A stretch of DNA of 64,000 bases from the NCBI RefSeq assembly GCF_009792895.1, contig NZ_WSSC01000002.1:496001-560000 (forward strand), given 5' to 3'. This DNA is from Pigmentibacter ruber. GTDB taxonomy: Bacteria > Bdellovibrionota_B > Oligoflexia > Silvanigrellales > Silvanigrellaceae. Each line of letters starts with the position of its first letter. Position 1 is the stretch's first letter. Made by a program: the position numbers and the translations under genes. This document shows, piece after piece, positions 44,268 to 53,516 of the stretch. The notes below the pieces were generated by a model. That model was not told the origin of the DNA, did no database searches, and worked only from the letters and a program-made list of their open reading frames with translations.

Positions 44268-46322
44268 TTAATTTAGTTTAGTGATAGCACCTTTAATTTC
44301 TAAAGGTCCAGACGCTTCTATTTTTCCAATGGCACCTTTCATTTCAAAAGATAAATTACTTTCAATACCTACAGTTGGCCCTTTAATATTTGTTGCTGTA
44401 CCTCCTGAGATTTTTAGATTAGCAGTAGCTGTTAATTGAGTATCCATTTTAGATGTGGTTTTTATATTATTTCCTTCGATTGATACATTATTTTTGGCAG
44501 AATTTTTTATACTGTCCTTTGCATTTACTGAAATATTTTCAGCATTAATTTCAATATTTTTATCCGCATTTAATGTTATATTTTCTTTTGATTTTAATGT
44601 TATGTTCTTATCGGTTTCAATGATCAATTCTCCTTTTTCTATAGTGATTGAATAATTTCCTTCTTTTAGTGTTACTTTTCTATTACCTTTATTTATATTA
44701 AAGGTATAGTCACCTTCTTCTAGTTCTACTATTGAATTTTTTTGAATTTTAAAATTTGAGTCATTAGCAACCAGTATTTCAAGATCCTTTGAGGTGGACA
44801 AGGTTATTTTTTCTTCATCTTTTTTGTCATCAAAAATAAATTCATGCCCCTTTTCCCCATCAGGTATTGAGCAAGTTTTTATTCCAGATTTTGTGTAACC
44901 TTCTGAATTTTCTTTTCCTTCAAAAGGTGAAGCATTTGATCCATTATAAAGACAACCCAGAATAATAGGCTGGTCAGGATCGCCATTGATAAAACCAACA
45001 ACAACTTCTTGCCCAACTCTAGGTATAAACCAAGCTCCCATGGAACTATTTTCTCCACTTCTGCCACCAAAAAATTGTGAAACACGAATATCATTTGAGC
45101 TTTCTTGATTAAACTCATGATCTTGATCCCAGTAAAATTGTACTCTAATTGTTCCAGATTTATTAACATAAACATTCTCATTTTTATTTCCTACAACAAT
45201 TGCTAACTGTATTCCATGAACAATTGGTTTTTTAAACTTTAAATTAGGAGCAAATTTTTTTTCTGCTGGAAAAAAACAAATATTATATAATAGTCTCGAT
45301 TTTTCGATAGTAAAAGATCTTTTAAATATAACATATTCACCATCATATTCTGGATAGTCTTTTGATTTAATCTTTATTTTTGTTCCAATATCAATTGGTC
45401 TTCGTATATAACTTTCAAAATTAGTGGAATCGTAGTTTTTTTCTAAAAACAGTGTTGTTAAGTATTTTTCAACATCAGAAATACTTTGAAAGTTTTCACC
45501 ATAAGTAGAGAATAAATTTTGATCCTCATTTTTTTGCTGCTTTGTTAATTTTGTCTTTGGAATTTTATAATTATAAGCATTTACTAATATTGAGTTGATT
45601 ATCTGTCTTTCTCTGCTTAATGGAGGAAATATCTCAGTAAACTTATCTTTTGCTGAGAATTGATAGACAACATTAAAAGGAATTTTGGTCTCATCTTTAA
45701 ATTGTGTATAATTATCAGAAATTATAAATTCACAAGTCTGTTTATTGGTGTCATAAAGATAAAAGTAGAATATTCTATTTTGCTCTAATAATCTTGAAAT
45801 AAAATCTAAATTTGATTCTTCATATTGAGTTATGTATTCTAATTTTTTATAAATTGATTTATCAGAAATATTTAATTTATATTCTGAATAATTATTCTCT
45901 TTTAATATTTCTTCAACTATTTCAATACAAGATTTGTTTTGAAATATTTTTCTTCTTCTACCTTCATTTAATTTGTAGAAACTTGGTTTTATATTGAAGG
46001 TATAAATTTTTTCTTTTTTATTTTTAATTTCATTATTTTCTGAAAAGAAATTATAAATATATCCCGTGTAATTAATTACTCTTTTTTCTTTTGGATAATC
46101 TGTAATTTTGTCTGGAATTTCTATATAAATAATGACCTTTTTATTAAGGACGCTTTGATTAATTTCATTATTTGTATCTATAATACTTATTAATAAATCA
46201 TCAATTTCAGATATTTTTTGGATAAATTGCAGATTATTAATTATGTATTTGTTTTTTACCGTCTCTATCTGTATTTCAGAATAAACTTCTATTAAAAGTT
46301 TTTCAGTGATATTAATATTCAT
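44268..46322 (-). CDS. vgrG: T6SS spike protein VgrG
   Basis: 684 residues. The gp27-like N-terminal half contains KSCIEIVEEILKENNYSEY and ESNLDFISRLLEQNRIFYF. The gp5-like OB region contains GTIRVQFYWDQD and GAWFIPRVGQEVVVGFINGDPDQPIILG, both standard VgrG signatures. The C-terminal part is a beta-helix of short repeats (NITLKSKENITLNADKNIEI). The tail ends without an extra effector domain, so cargo is likely attached through the PAAR-like protein or separate proteins. Overlaps tssG by 11 bases and precedes the MORN gene. Confidence 0.95.
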   Translation of the reverse strand: MNINITEKLLIEVYSEIQIETVKNKYIINNLQFIQKISEIDDLLISIIDTNNEINQSVLNKKVIIYIEIPDKITDYPKEKRVINYTGYIYNFFSENNEIKNKKEKIYTFNIKPSFYKLNEGRRRKIFQNKSCIEIVEEILKENNYSEYKLNISDKSIYKKLEYITQYEESNLDFISRLLEQNRIFYFYLYDTNKQTCEFIISDNYTQFKDETKIPFNVVYQFSAKDKFTEIFPPLSRERQIINSILVNAYNYKIPKTKLTKQQKNEDQNLFSTYGENFQSISDVEKYLTTLFLEKNYDSTNFESYIRRPIDIGTKIKIKSKDYPEYDGEYVIFKRSFTIEKSRLLYNICFFPAEKKFAPNLKFKKPIVHGIQLAIVVGNKNENVYVNKSGTIRVQFYWDQDHEFNQESSNDIRVSQFFGGRSGENSSMGAWFIPRVGQEVVVGFINGDPDQPIILGCLYNGSNASPFEGKENSEGYTKSGIKTCSIPDGEKGHEFIFDDKKDEEKITLSTSKDLEILVANDSNFKIQKNSIVELEEGDYTFNINKGNRKVTLKEGNYSITIEKGELIIETDKNITLKSKENITLNADKNIEINAENISVNAKDSIKNSAKNNVSIEGNNIKTTSKMDTQLTATANLKISGGTATNIKGPTVGIESNLSFEMKGAIGKIEASGPLEIKGAITKLN

Positions 46323-47226
46323 CTTCTCTCATCCTAAATACTTTCAATTTTATTTTATTACCCTTTGAATGTGTATTATTTAAATATGTATTAATTCCAA
46401 GGTTGTTTTTTTCTTTTTTAAGTATCAATGGCTTATTACTGTTAAAAATTAAATATAAATCATATCCAATTTTTTTGTTTGTATAAACGTTAATTAAATT
46501 TATTATTTTATTGCTAGTAATAAGTTTTATAGCTTCTTCAATTTTATCTTCTTTATCTAAATGAAAAATAATATCTATTTTTCTAGATGGAATTATTTTA
46601 CACTCTCCTAGATAAGAGTTTTCTCCTAATCTAGTAGAAGAAAGTAATTTTGCTTGTAATTGAATTGGAATTTCATAAAATTTACCTTTATTATTTTCAA
46701 TACTAACTTGTAATGTTGTCAGATTTTCAAGTATTATTTTCAAAGATGTATTTGATTGAAAATCATTATTGATAAGAGAAATAAATTTAAAATAGTTTGA
46801 GTTATTTGAAGCTCTTAAATTAAGACTATGAAAGATCTCAAAATAAAGTTCTCTATTTTGAAGAATAAATCTATTTCTAATGATTTCTAAATATTGGTGA
46901 AATATCTTATTAAAAAAAATATTAAAAAACTCTTTAAAAGAATTATTTTTACTATAATTGGCAATTTCTAGTAAATAATCAGGTAATATTCCTTTCATTC
47001 CGAGAAAATTATTTGCATTTACTTTGATATATAAATTATTTTCATTTGATATAGATATTTCATGGATTGTATTTAGTGTATTTGAGAATGAATAATTAAT
47101 TAGATATGTTAAGTTGTTGTTTTGTATCTTGAAGTTCTTGCTTAAGTAATTTATTAGAGGAATTAACTCATATTTAGTGGAAATTGTTTTTAATAATTCT
47201 TTTTGCTTTTTTGATATTTTACTCAT
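46312..47226 (-). CDS. tssG: T6SS baseplate protein TssG
   Basis: 304 residues. The TssG family pattern is visible: NANNFLGMKGILPDYLLEIA near 75-95, then FKEFFNIFFNKIFHQYLEI (the FLDIFNHR-like region), and a C-terminal stretch containing LGENSYLG. It forms the baseplate wedge with TssE, TssF and TssK. Its ATG overlaps the tssF stop by four bases (ATGA) and its 3' end overlaps vgrG by 11, so all three are translationally coupled. Divergent in sequence, but position and motif agree. Confidence 0.85.
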   Translation of the reverse strand: MSKISKKQKELLKTISTKYELIPLINYLSKNFKIQNNNLTYLINYSFSNTLNTIHEISISNENNLYIKVNANNFLGMKGILPDYLLEIANYSKNNSFKEFFNIFFNKIFHQYLEIIRNRFILQNRELYFEIFHSLNLRASNNSNYFKFISLINNDFQSNTSLKIILENLTTLQVSIENNKGKFYEIPIQLQAKLLSSTRLGENSYLGECKIIPSRKIDIIFHLDKEDKIEEAIKLITSNKIINLINVYTNKKIGYDLYLIFNSNKPLILKKEKNNLGINTYLNNTHSKGNKIKLKVFRMREDEY

Positions 47227-48956
47227 AATGTGGTTTTTCTGTAATATTGTTCTATTTTATTTTCTTTTTTTATGATTATTGTAGCTTCATTATTTATTGG
47301 TAAATAAGATTTAATAATAAAAAGTAAAAATTCTCCAAATATACAATAACTTTCTAACTTGGAATTATCATTGTCTAAAGTAAAATTAAATTCAAATGAA
47401 TCAACCATGCCATCAAGCATTCGTCTTGTTTTGTTAATCAATTTTTTATTTATAGTCACTTTTTTTATACTGTTGAAAAATGCATTTATTTCTTGATAAT
47501 TTTCGGGTGTATTTAGATTGTATAAATCAATTATTTTTTTTAATTTTTTTAGGAAAAATGTTTCATCAAAAAGTGGAAGACTGTTGGTTTGGTATAGGTT
47601 TAATAAGCTCCATTGAAGATTATTATTTGTATTTATTCCAATAAAAGAACTACTATTTTTCAAGGCATAAATTTTCTTTACAGGGCATGCAAAGTCTGTT
47701 TCAAATAAGTCATTTTCGAATATTTGCTCTGCATATTTTCCATTAGTTACAAATAAATTACAAAATACCGGAATATTATTATTGCTGTTGTTAATTGGTT
47801 GTATAAAATTGAATAGTAATTGAGATGGATTTAATAAATCTCGTTTAATTTCATAAAAAGTAGTGCACATTATTTCGTTTGGTAGATATGAACTAATTGG
47901 GAGAATTTCTTCATTTTCTTTATTTGCATAGTAAACATTATTTACAGCGAATATAGTTTCAAAATTTTTCAAACTATAGTTTGAGTAAACAAAATATTGA
48001 GTTTTCTTTTCATCAAAAATTAATGGTTCACTCGTTTTTCTATACAAATTTATAATTGGTACTGTATTAAAAAGAATATAATTTTTCTTTAATGAAAATT
48101 CTCTTTCTTGGTTTTTTTCGTAGGATAAAATAATTTCAAATTCTCCAGTAATGTTTTTTAATTCTTCATGATATATTTCAATATAGTAAAGTTTTTCTTT
48201 GAAAGAAAAGAAATCGCGTATTATTTTAACCGCATCGTGAAAATTTTTATAATATTCAGTATTATTAGTATATTCTTTAAATGCAGGGAGTATAATGTTA
48301 TTTGCAGGGACTCTAAATTTAATATTTCTTTTCTTATCTTTTAAGAAAATTTCTGTTTTATTATTAAATAAAAGATCTAAAAAATGTGCACGTGAATATT
48401 TTGGAGCATTTAAATAGAATTTTAAACTATTAATATTTATAGCTTTTTGTCTTCCTCGCATTGGAATAATTGATATGCTTAAATTTATTTTTTTGCTATT
48501 TTCCAAATCCTTTTCATTTGTAATAGTTTTAATTTCTAGAGGTAGAAGTGTAATTTCTGTTTCTGTCATAAATTTGCAAAATTCGCTACCAAATTTTCGA
48601 TAAAAAATAGTGTTTTTTGGTATATTTACACCATTTGTTAAGGTACTAATCTGTGTTTCATCTAATTCAAATTTTAATATGTTTTGCGCAGGAATAGGCT
48701 TATTTCCTGAATGATGCAGATTATCTAAAATATTTGCTGTTATCGGATAAGTACTATTATCTATTTGTTTTTGTAATTTACTCGTGAGGATAGCAAATGA
48801 TTCAAGCATAAGTTGGATATGAGGGTCATCGCTTCCATTTAATGAAAATCTTAGTTTTGAAGCTATATCAGGAAATAGTTTAGAGTAATTTTGAATTTTT
48901 TCATACAAATACATTAATTCGTTTTCTATGTATTCATTTTCAGTTTGTTCAAGCAT
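47223..48956 (-). CDS. tssF: T6SS baseplate protein TssF
   Basis: 577 residues. The N-terminus has YLYEKIQNYSKLFPDIASKL and DPHIQLMLESFAILTSKLQ, equivalent to the E.xxL..L...FA..yP.iA..L..... and D P.VERLLE.FA.L.. pattern of TssF. NILDNLHHSGNKPIPA follows. LRKLL-type recognition elements near the C-terminus are diverged. It is the largest wedge component of the baseplate. It starts about 90 bases after hcp in the same direction and overlaps tssG. Confidence 0.87.
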   Translation of the reverse strand: MLEQTENEYIENELMYLYEKIQNYSKLFPDIASKLRFSLNGSDDPHIQLMLESFAILTSKLQKQIDNSTYPITANILDNLHHSGNKPIPAQNILKFELDETQISTLTNGVNIPKNTIFYRKFGSEFCKFMTETEITLLPLEIKTITNEKDLENSKKINLSISIIPMRGRQKAININSLKFYLNAPKYSRAHFLDLLFNNKTEIFLKDKKRNIKFRVPANNIILPAFKEYTNNTEYYKNFHDAVKIIRDFFSFKEKLYYIEIYHEELKNITGEFEIILSYEKNQEREFSLKKNYILFNTVPIINLYRKTSEPLIFDEKKTQYFVYSNYSLKNFETIFAVNNVYYANKENEEILPISSYLPNEIMCTTFYEIKRDLLNPSQLLFNFIQPINNSNNNIPVFCNLFVTNGKYAEQIFENDLFETDFACPVKKIYALKNSSSFIGINTNNNLQWSLLNLYQTNSLPLFDETFFLKKLKKIIDLYNLNTPENYQEINAFFNSIKKVTINKKLINKTRRMLDGMVDSFEFNFTLDNDNSKLESYCIFGEFLLFIIKSYLPINNEATIIIKKENKIEQYYRKTTL

Positions 48957-49048
48957 AATACCAACCTAAGAATGTTTACTTATATTTTATTTTATTTATT
49001 TAAAAGAGGAAATTTTTTGGTAGGAATAAATTACCTAATGCAATGAAA

Positions 49049-49570
49049 TTATACACCAGCACTACCAACAGGTGGATCTGTACACTTGATCAAAAAGGAA
49101 TCTAGATTACCTCCGTGTTTACCTTGGTCTGAAATTTCAGCTTCGGTCATTTTGCCATTTGTAAAATGTAAAATGAATGTTCCATGCCGCATTCCTGATT
49201 CATAGCCATGAATTTTTACATTTTCTAATTCTAGTTCAAGTTTAAAGCTGTAAGCATCATTTAATTTACAAATTTTTGAAACTTTAACTTTTGTATAATG
49301 GTCATAATTTCCACCTACGCATTTGATAAAATCATTGTGAATCTTTTTTCTTGATGCTCCATCATCTAGCTTTAAGGTAATTTCAATTGGTCCAACCATA
49401 GCTTCAGGATCAGGTTTAGAAGGCGAACTTTGTTTTTCATCAGAAATAGGTTTGCTAAATTCAAGTATTTCTACAGAATCTTCATAATTTTTTCCTTGGA
49501 AATCACCTTTTATTGGCAAAGTTCCGCCTTCAAAATGAACAACATAGTAGTCTCGATCATAAAACTTCAT
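49049..49570 (-). CDS. hcp: T6SS inner-tube protein Hcp
   Basis: 173 residues, normal length. Contains the Hcp beta-barrel features KGDFQGKNYEDSVEILEFSKP, then a Pro/Ser-rich loop (about 42-58), then VGPIEITLKLDDGASRKKIH, and DAYSFKLELELENVKIHGYE. Hcp hexamers stack into the expelled tube and can carry effectors in the lumen. A clear AGGAG precedes the ATG. Located between tssC and tssF in the unit. It is the only hcp in the window. Confidence 0.88.
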   Translation of the reverse strand: MKFYDRDYYVVHFEGGTLPIKGDFQGKNYEDSVEILEFSKPISDEKQSSPSKPDPEAMVGPIEITLKLDDGASRKKIHNDFIKCVGGNYDHYTKVKVSKICKLNDAYSFKLELELENVKIHGYESGMRHGTFILHFTNGKMTEAEISDQGKHGGNLDSFLIKCTDPPVGSAGV

Positions 49571-49599
49571 AACAGTCTCCTAAAAATTGTTAAAACTTC

Positions 49600-51045
49600 T
49601 TACCCAGCAGCTGGAGGAGGAAGTTCAGAAACAAAACGAATTGAAACAGTAAGCTCATTCAATTGATAATGTGGTCTAAGGAAACAAACTGAGCGGTAGC
49701 AACCAGGTTTTCCTGGAATTTCATACACATCAATTCTAGCTTCGCGTAACGGGTAAGATGCTTTGACGCTCTGTGAAGCGAAATCATTTAATAAAACATA
49801 GTGAGATATCCAATTGTTGAGAAAAATAGAAATTTCACCAAGACTTGTAAAAGAACCTATTTTATCGCGCATTATAACTTTCAAGTAATGTGCAAATCTG
49901 GATGCAGCTAGAATATAAGGAAGTTGGAGGGCAATATTGGCATTTGCTGTAGCAACAGGATCTTCATATTCTTTTACTTTTGCGACAGTTTGTCCGCCAA
50001 AGAAAACAGATTGATTTGAATTTTTTCTATAGCACAAAGCAATAAAGCCCAAATCACTTAATTCTTTTTCTCTTCTATCTGTAATAATAATTTCTGTTGG
50101 GCATTTTATTTCTTTATCACCTGCAGGTGAGATATAAGTATAAACAGGTAAATTATCTACTAATCCGCCTCCTTCTACCCCACGAATTGCAGCACACCAA
50201 CTATATTTTGTGAATGCACTTGTGATTCTGTTACCTAATACATATGCAGGATTTCCCCATAAGTATTTTGTATGATCTGATCCATTCATACTTTCTTCAA
50301 AATTAAACTCATCAACTTCTAAATATCCTTTTCCATAAGGTAACCGTTGCATTACTCTTGGTAGTGTCAAAGTTACATATTTAGAGTCTTCATTATTGCG
50401 AAAAGAATTCCATGATAGAAATCCAGATGTTTCAAATAAACTTACCAAATCTCTTGGATTAGGCATTTCTGTAAAACAATCCATTTCAAATAGATTTGGG
50501 TTACATGAACTAATAAATGGAGCATGCGCTGCAGCAGCAACATGTGATATTCCTTCGAGCAGGGCAATATCTTTTGGAGATTTGCTAAAATAATAATCAC
50601 CTATTAATAAAGAAAAAGGATCTCCACCAAATGTACCATATTCTTCTTCATAAACTTTTTTGAAAAGCGCGCTTTGATCAAAGTCTAAGGCTTTTTCAAT
50701 GTCTTTCAGTAACTCATTTTTATCTGCTGATAATAACTTAAGCTTTAAAGTTTTACCTGTTTCAGTATTACAAACAAATTTATGTAATCCTAACCAAGAA
50801 GCTTCTAGTTTTTGGAATTCAGGATGATGTAGTATCTCATTGACTTGATCAGTTAAAATTTGATCTATTTCTGCAATTCTTCTTTGTAATGGAATAATTA
50901 AATTTTCACAATCAACAATTTCGCCAAACTTTCCATTTACAACTTCATCAGCGAATGCTGAAACAATATATTTGGCATAATCAAGCTGACTTTCGTCTTT
51001 AATCATTCGTGAATTTTGTACTAATTCAATACATGCTGTTGACAT
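49600..51045 (-). CDS. tssC: T6SS contractile sheath large subunit TssC
   Basis: 481 residues, full length. Typical blocks are EFQKLEASWLGLHKFV, then YGTFGGDPFSLLIGDYYFS, then AAAAHAPFISS and RLPYGK. A C-terminal region has YLKVIMRDKIGSFTS and PGKPGCYRSVCFLRPHYQLNEL. With TssB it forms the sheath whose contraction drives the tube. AAGGAAA precedes the ATG by about seven bases. It follows tssB by 12 bases. No clpV, whose product recycles the contracted sheath, is present in the window. Confidence 0.96.
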   Translation of the reverse strand: MSTACIELVQNSRMIKDESQLDYAKYIVSAFADEVVNGKFGEIVDCENLIIPLQRRIAEIDQILTDQVNEILHHPEFQKLEASWLGLHKFVCNTETGKTLKLKLLSADKNELLKDIEKALDFDQSALFKKVYEEEYGTFGGDPFSLLIGDYYFSKSPKDIALLEGISHVAAAAHAPFISSCNPNLFEMDCFTEMPNPRDLVSLFETSGFLSWNSFRNNEDSKYVTLTLPRVMQRLPYGKGYLEVDEFNFEESMNGSDHTKYLWGNPAYVLGNRITSAFTKYSWCAAIRGVEGGGLVDNLPVYTYISPAGDKEIKCPTEIIITDRREKELSDLGFIALCYRKNSNQSVFFGGQTVAKVKEYEDPVATANANIALQLPYILAASRFAHYLKVIMRDKIGSFTSLGEISIFLNNWISHYVLLNDFASQSVKASYPLREARIDVYEIPGKPGCYRSVCFLRPHYQLNELTVSIRFVSELPPPAAG

Positions 51046-51057
51046 TATAATTTCCTT

Positions 51058-51573
51058 TTAATTTTTTGTTTCTGGTGGGGTTTCTTTAGATTCAATGAGT
51101 GACTTTGCTTTATTTGAATCTTTTGCTGCTTCAAGTAATAACAAATGCAACTTGTCATTAGTGTCAACTTTGCTAATTAAATCTAAAAGACTTTTTCTTT
51201 TATCCAAAAGCTCATTTAAACAATCTACATTTTTTACTAAATTTCCTGGTTTAAAATCATCAATCGACTCAAATTTTAAATTGAATTCTCTTTTTTCACC
51301 TTCAGTACCTTTTAATTTATTTGCTACAGAAAGAGTTAATGCGGGTGAAATTTTAGACATGACTAAATCGAAGTTTGCTTTTTCAATATCTACAAATTTT
51401 CTTTCTTTAAGTGTATTAGTTGGAGTGCTATGTCCTTGTAAATCAGCGATAACCCCAACTACTAATGGGAGCTCTTTTTTTTCACGAGCATCACCTATTT
51501 CTAAATCATAGGTGATTTGTACTCGTGGTCTTCTAATTCGGGATATTTTATGCTGTGTACTTTCTGAAGCCAT
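51058..51573 (-). CDS. tssB: T6SS contractile sheath small subunit TssB
   Basis: 171 residues. Contains RRPRVQITYDLEIGDAREKKELPLVVGV-type start of TssB, then LKERKFVDIEKANFDLVMSK, then FESIDDFKPGNLVKNV and RKSLLDLISK. The ATG at 51573 has GGAG six bases upstream; the frame opens four codons earlier at an ATG that overlaps this site. First gene of the tssB-tssC-hcp-tssF-tssG-vgrG-MORN unit, divergent from tssK across about 190 bases. Confidence 0.95.
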   Translation of the reverse strand: MASESTQHKISRIRRPRVQITYDLEIGDAREKKELPLVVGVIADLQGHSTPTNTLKERKFVDIEKANFDLVMSKISPALTLSVANKLKGTEGEKREFNLKFESIDDFKPGNLVKNVDCLNELLDKRKSLLDLISKVDTNDKLHLLLLEAAKDSNKAKSLIESKETPPETKN

Positions 51574-51708
51574 ATTATTCTCCATTTAATAGTTTTTAAA
51601 TTGCCCCAGACCATTTTAACAATGAAGAAATATTACATACAGGGAAAAATATTCATTATTTATGTCAAAATGTAGAATGAATAAATTACCTAGTGACAAA
51701 AATAATTT

Positions 51709-51717
51709 TGTTATAAT
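51709..51717 (+). promoter_or_regulatory. Extended -10 promoter element upstream of tssK
   Basis: TGTTATAAT is a perfect extended -10 (TGnTATAAT), ending 46 bases before the tssK ATG in the tssB/tssK divergent region. No good -35 is seen, as is usual for extended -10 promoters. Confidence 0.5.
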
Positions 51718-51763
51718 AATATTTATTCAGTAAATATTACATCTTTAAGAAGTAGGAAATGAA

Positions 51764-53068
51764 ATGAATTTTCATCAAGTACCTGAAATGATTCAGTGGC
51801 ATGAGGGAATGCCTTTGTTACCACATCACTTTCAGCAATTAAATCTTCGATACGAGTCATTGGTTAATAATTATTTTAGTTTTTTAGATATAAATAAATA
51901 TGGAATTATTAAACTTGAAATTGATCAAATTGAATTAATTAGAAATGTTTATAGTATTAATTATGTTGAAGCTATTATGCAAGATGGTTTGTATGTCAAA
52001 TCAGGGAAAAGCGAAAAAGAAAAATTAACATTTAATTTACCTGATCCTTCATCTGATAAACAAAAAATCAGCCTGTTTTTATGTGTACCAAAATTGTCTG
52101 AAAAAAACTATGTTTTAGGCCATTATCCAAGGTATTTATCTTCAACAATTCATCAAGTTGAAGATCTAAATACCTTATCTGACCCAATACAAATTTCAAG
52201 TTTGACACCAAATCTTTTTATAGCTTCAGAGAACGAATTAAATCCACAATTAAATAAAATTAAACTTTGTGATTTATTGGTTCTAAATGGTACATGGCAA
52301 TTTAAAGATTACATTCCAGCACAAATTTTCCTTGAAAAATCTTCATATTTGTATAAAAAATGTCTTGATATTACGCAAAAAACAAGAATAAAAGCAAATA
52401 TTATTTCGGATAATTTGAATAACATTGAAAACAAATATAGTCAAATTAATGAAAGTTTTTTATTTTTAATATCACTAAATCAAATACTTCCACTATTTGA
52501 GTTTTATTTGTCTTGTGAAAGAGTAACACCTTTTCAGTTATATGAACTTCTTTTAAAACTGCTTGGTGCATTAAGCCAATTAAATGATAATTTTATTGCA
52601 CAATCTCCAATTACTTATGACCATCAAAATTTACTATATACCTTTGAAAAAAACTTTGAACTAATAAATCAGCTGTTAGAAAAAAGTATTAGCGATAAAT
52701 ACCATTCTATTTCTTTTCAAGAAATTGGTTATAAATATGTACTTGATATTCCATATTCTAAATTAAATTCAGTAATTTATATTGGAATTAAAAAGTCAAT
52801 AGGAGATAGTGAAAGTAATATAACAGATTGGCTCTCAAATGCAATTATTTGTGATGAAAGTAAATTAGATATTTTCATAAGAAATAGAGTTCTTGGTTAC
52901 AAAAGAAATAAAATGGAGAAAGTACAAAATATTGTCCCAGCAAGGGGAGTTACTATATTTGAGTTAGTTTTAGACAACTTTACAAATGAAAATTTTAAGC
53001 TTTGTATTTTTAATGATAATAAAAATATTTTAAAACCTGAAGAAATTTTCTTTTACCAAAAAAAGTAG
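51764..53068 (+). CDS. tssK: T6SS baseplate protein TssK
   Basis: 434 residues. The N-terminal signature is IQWHEGMPLLPHHFQQ, matching the WxEGmlL.PqHFQQ start of TssK, the beta-sandwich that anchors it to the baseplate. The rest is strongly diverged but of the right length. TssK trimers connect the baseplate to TssL/TssM. AGGAAATGAA precedes the ATG, behind the extended -10 element. It is followed by tssE after seven bases. Confidence 0.93.
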   Translation: MNFHQVPEMIQWHEGMPLLPHHFQQLNLRYESLVNNYFSFLDINKYGIIKLEIDQIELIRNVYSINYVEAIMQDGLYVKSGKSEKEKLTFNLPDPSSDKQKISLFLCVPKLSEKNYVLGHYPRYLSSTIHQVEDLNTLSDPIQISSLTPNLFIASENELNPQLNKIKLCDLLVLNGTWQFKDYIPAQIFLEKSSYLYKKCLDITQKTRIKANIISDNLNNIENKYSQINESFLFLISLNQILPLFEFYLSCERVTPFQLYELLLKLLGALSQLNDNFIAQSPITYDHQNLLYTFEKNFELINQLLEKSISDKYHSISFQEIGYKYVLDIPYSKLNSVIYIGIKKSIGDSESNITDWLSNAIICDESKLDIFIRNRVLGYKRNKMEKVQNIVPARGVTIFELVLDNFTNENFKLCIFNDNKNILKPEEIFFYQKK

Positions 53069-53075
53069 AAGTGCT

Positions 53076-53507
53076 ATGGGTCAAGTAATAGAAGCTCTTT
53101 TTTTTGAAAAATTTTATCCCAGTCATATGGAAGAAAAAGGCGATGAAATTTGGAAAATAACAAAGCGAAAGAACAATTTGCTTAATTCTATTGTTTCTAA
53201 CATTTATTATATTTTGAATACAAAATCATGTTTAACTGTTGAAGAATTTTTAGAAAAAAAGTTAACTGTATTAGATTTTGGAATACCTGATTTATCTCAA
53301 TATATATCAGCATATTTTGTGGATACAAAAACAATATCTGAATGTATTATTCATGCTCTAAAGTATTATGAAAAAAGAATTGAGAGTGTTCAAATTAATG
53401 TTAAAGATGAACAATTTAAAAAAGTGATTTATATTTTAGGGAAAGTAAAAGATTTAGATGGAGTAAATGAAATTCTAGCATTTAAAGCTATTGCAGGAAA
53501 TGCTTAA
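53076..53507 (+). CDS. tssE: T6SS baseplate protein TssE (gp25-like)
   Basis: 143 residues. The gp25 lysozyme-like wedge domain shows LLNSIVSNIYYILNTKSC near the N-terminus and the characteristic VLDFGIPDLSQY (the yG.pD motif), then a stretch corresponding to the I..FEPRL region (YYEKRIESVQINV). TssE initiates sheath assembly on the baseplate. It directly follows tssK and converges with the ankyrin gene, leaving nine bases between stops. Confidence 0.88.
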   Translation: MGQVIEALFFEKFYPSHMEEKGDEIWKITKRKNNLLNSIVSNIYYILNTKSCLTVEEFLEKKLTVLDFGIPDLSQYISAYFVDTKTISECIIHALKYYEKRIESVQINVKDEQFKKVIYILGKVKDLDGVNEILAFKAIAGNA

Positions 53508-53516
53508 GGTTTAGGA

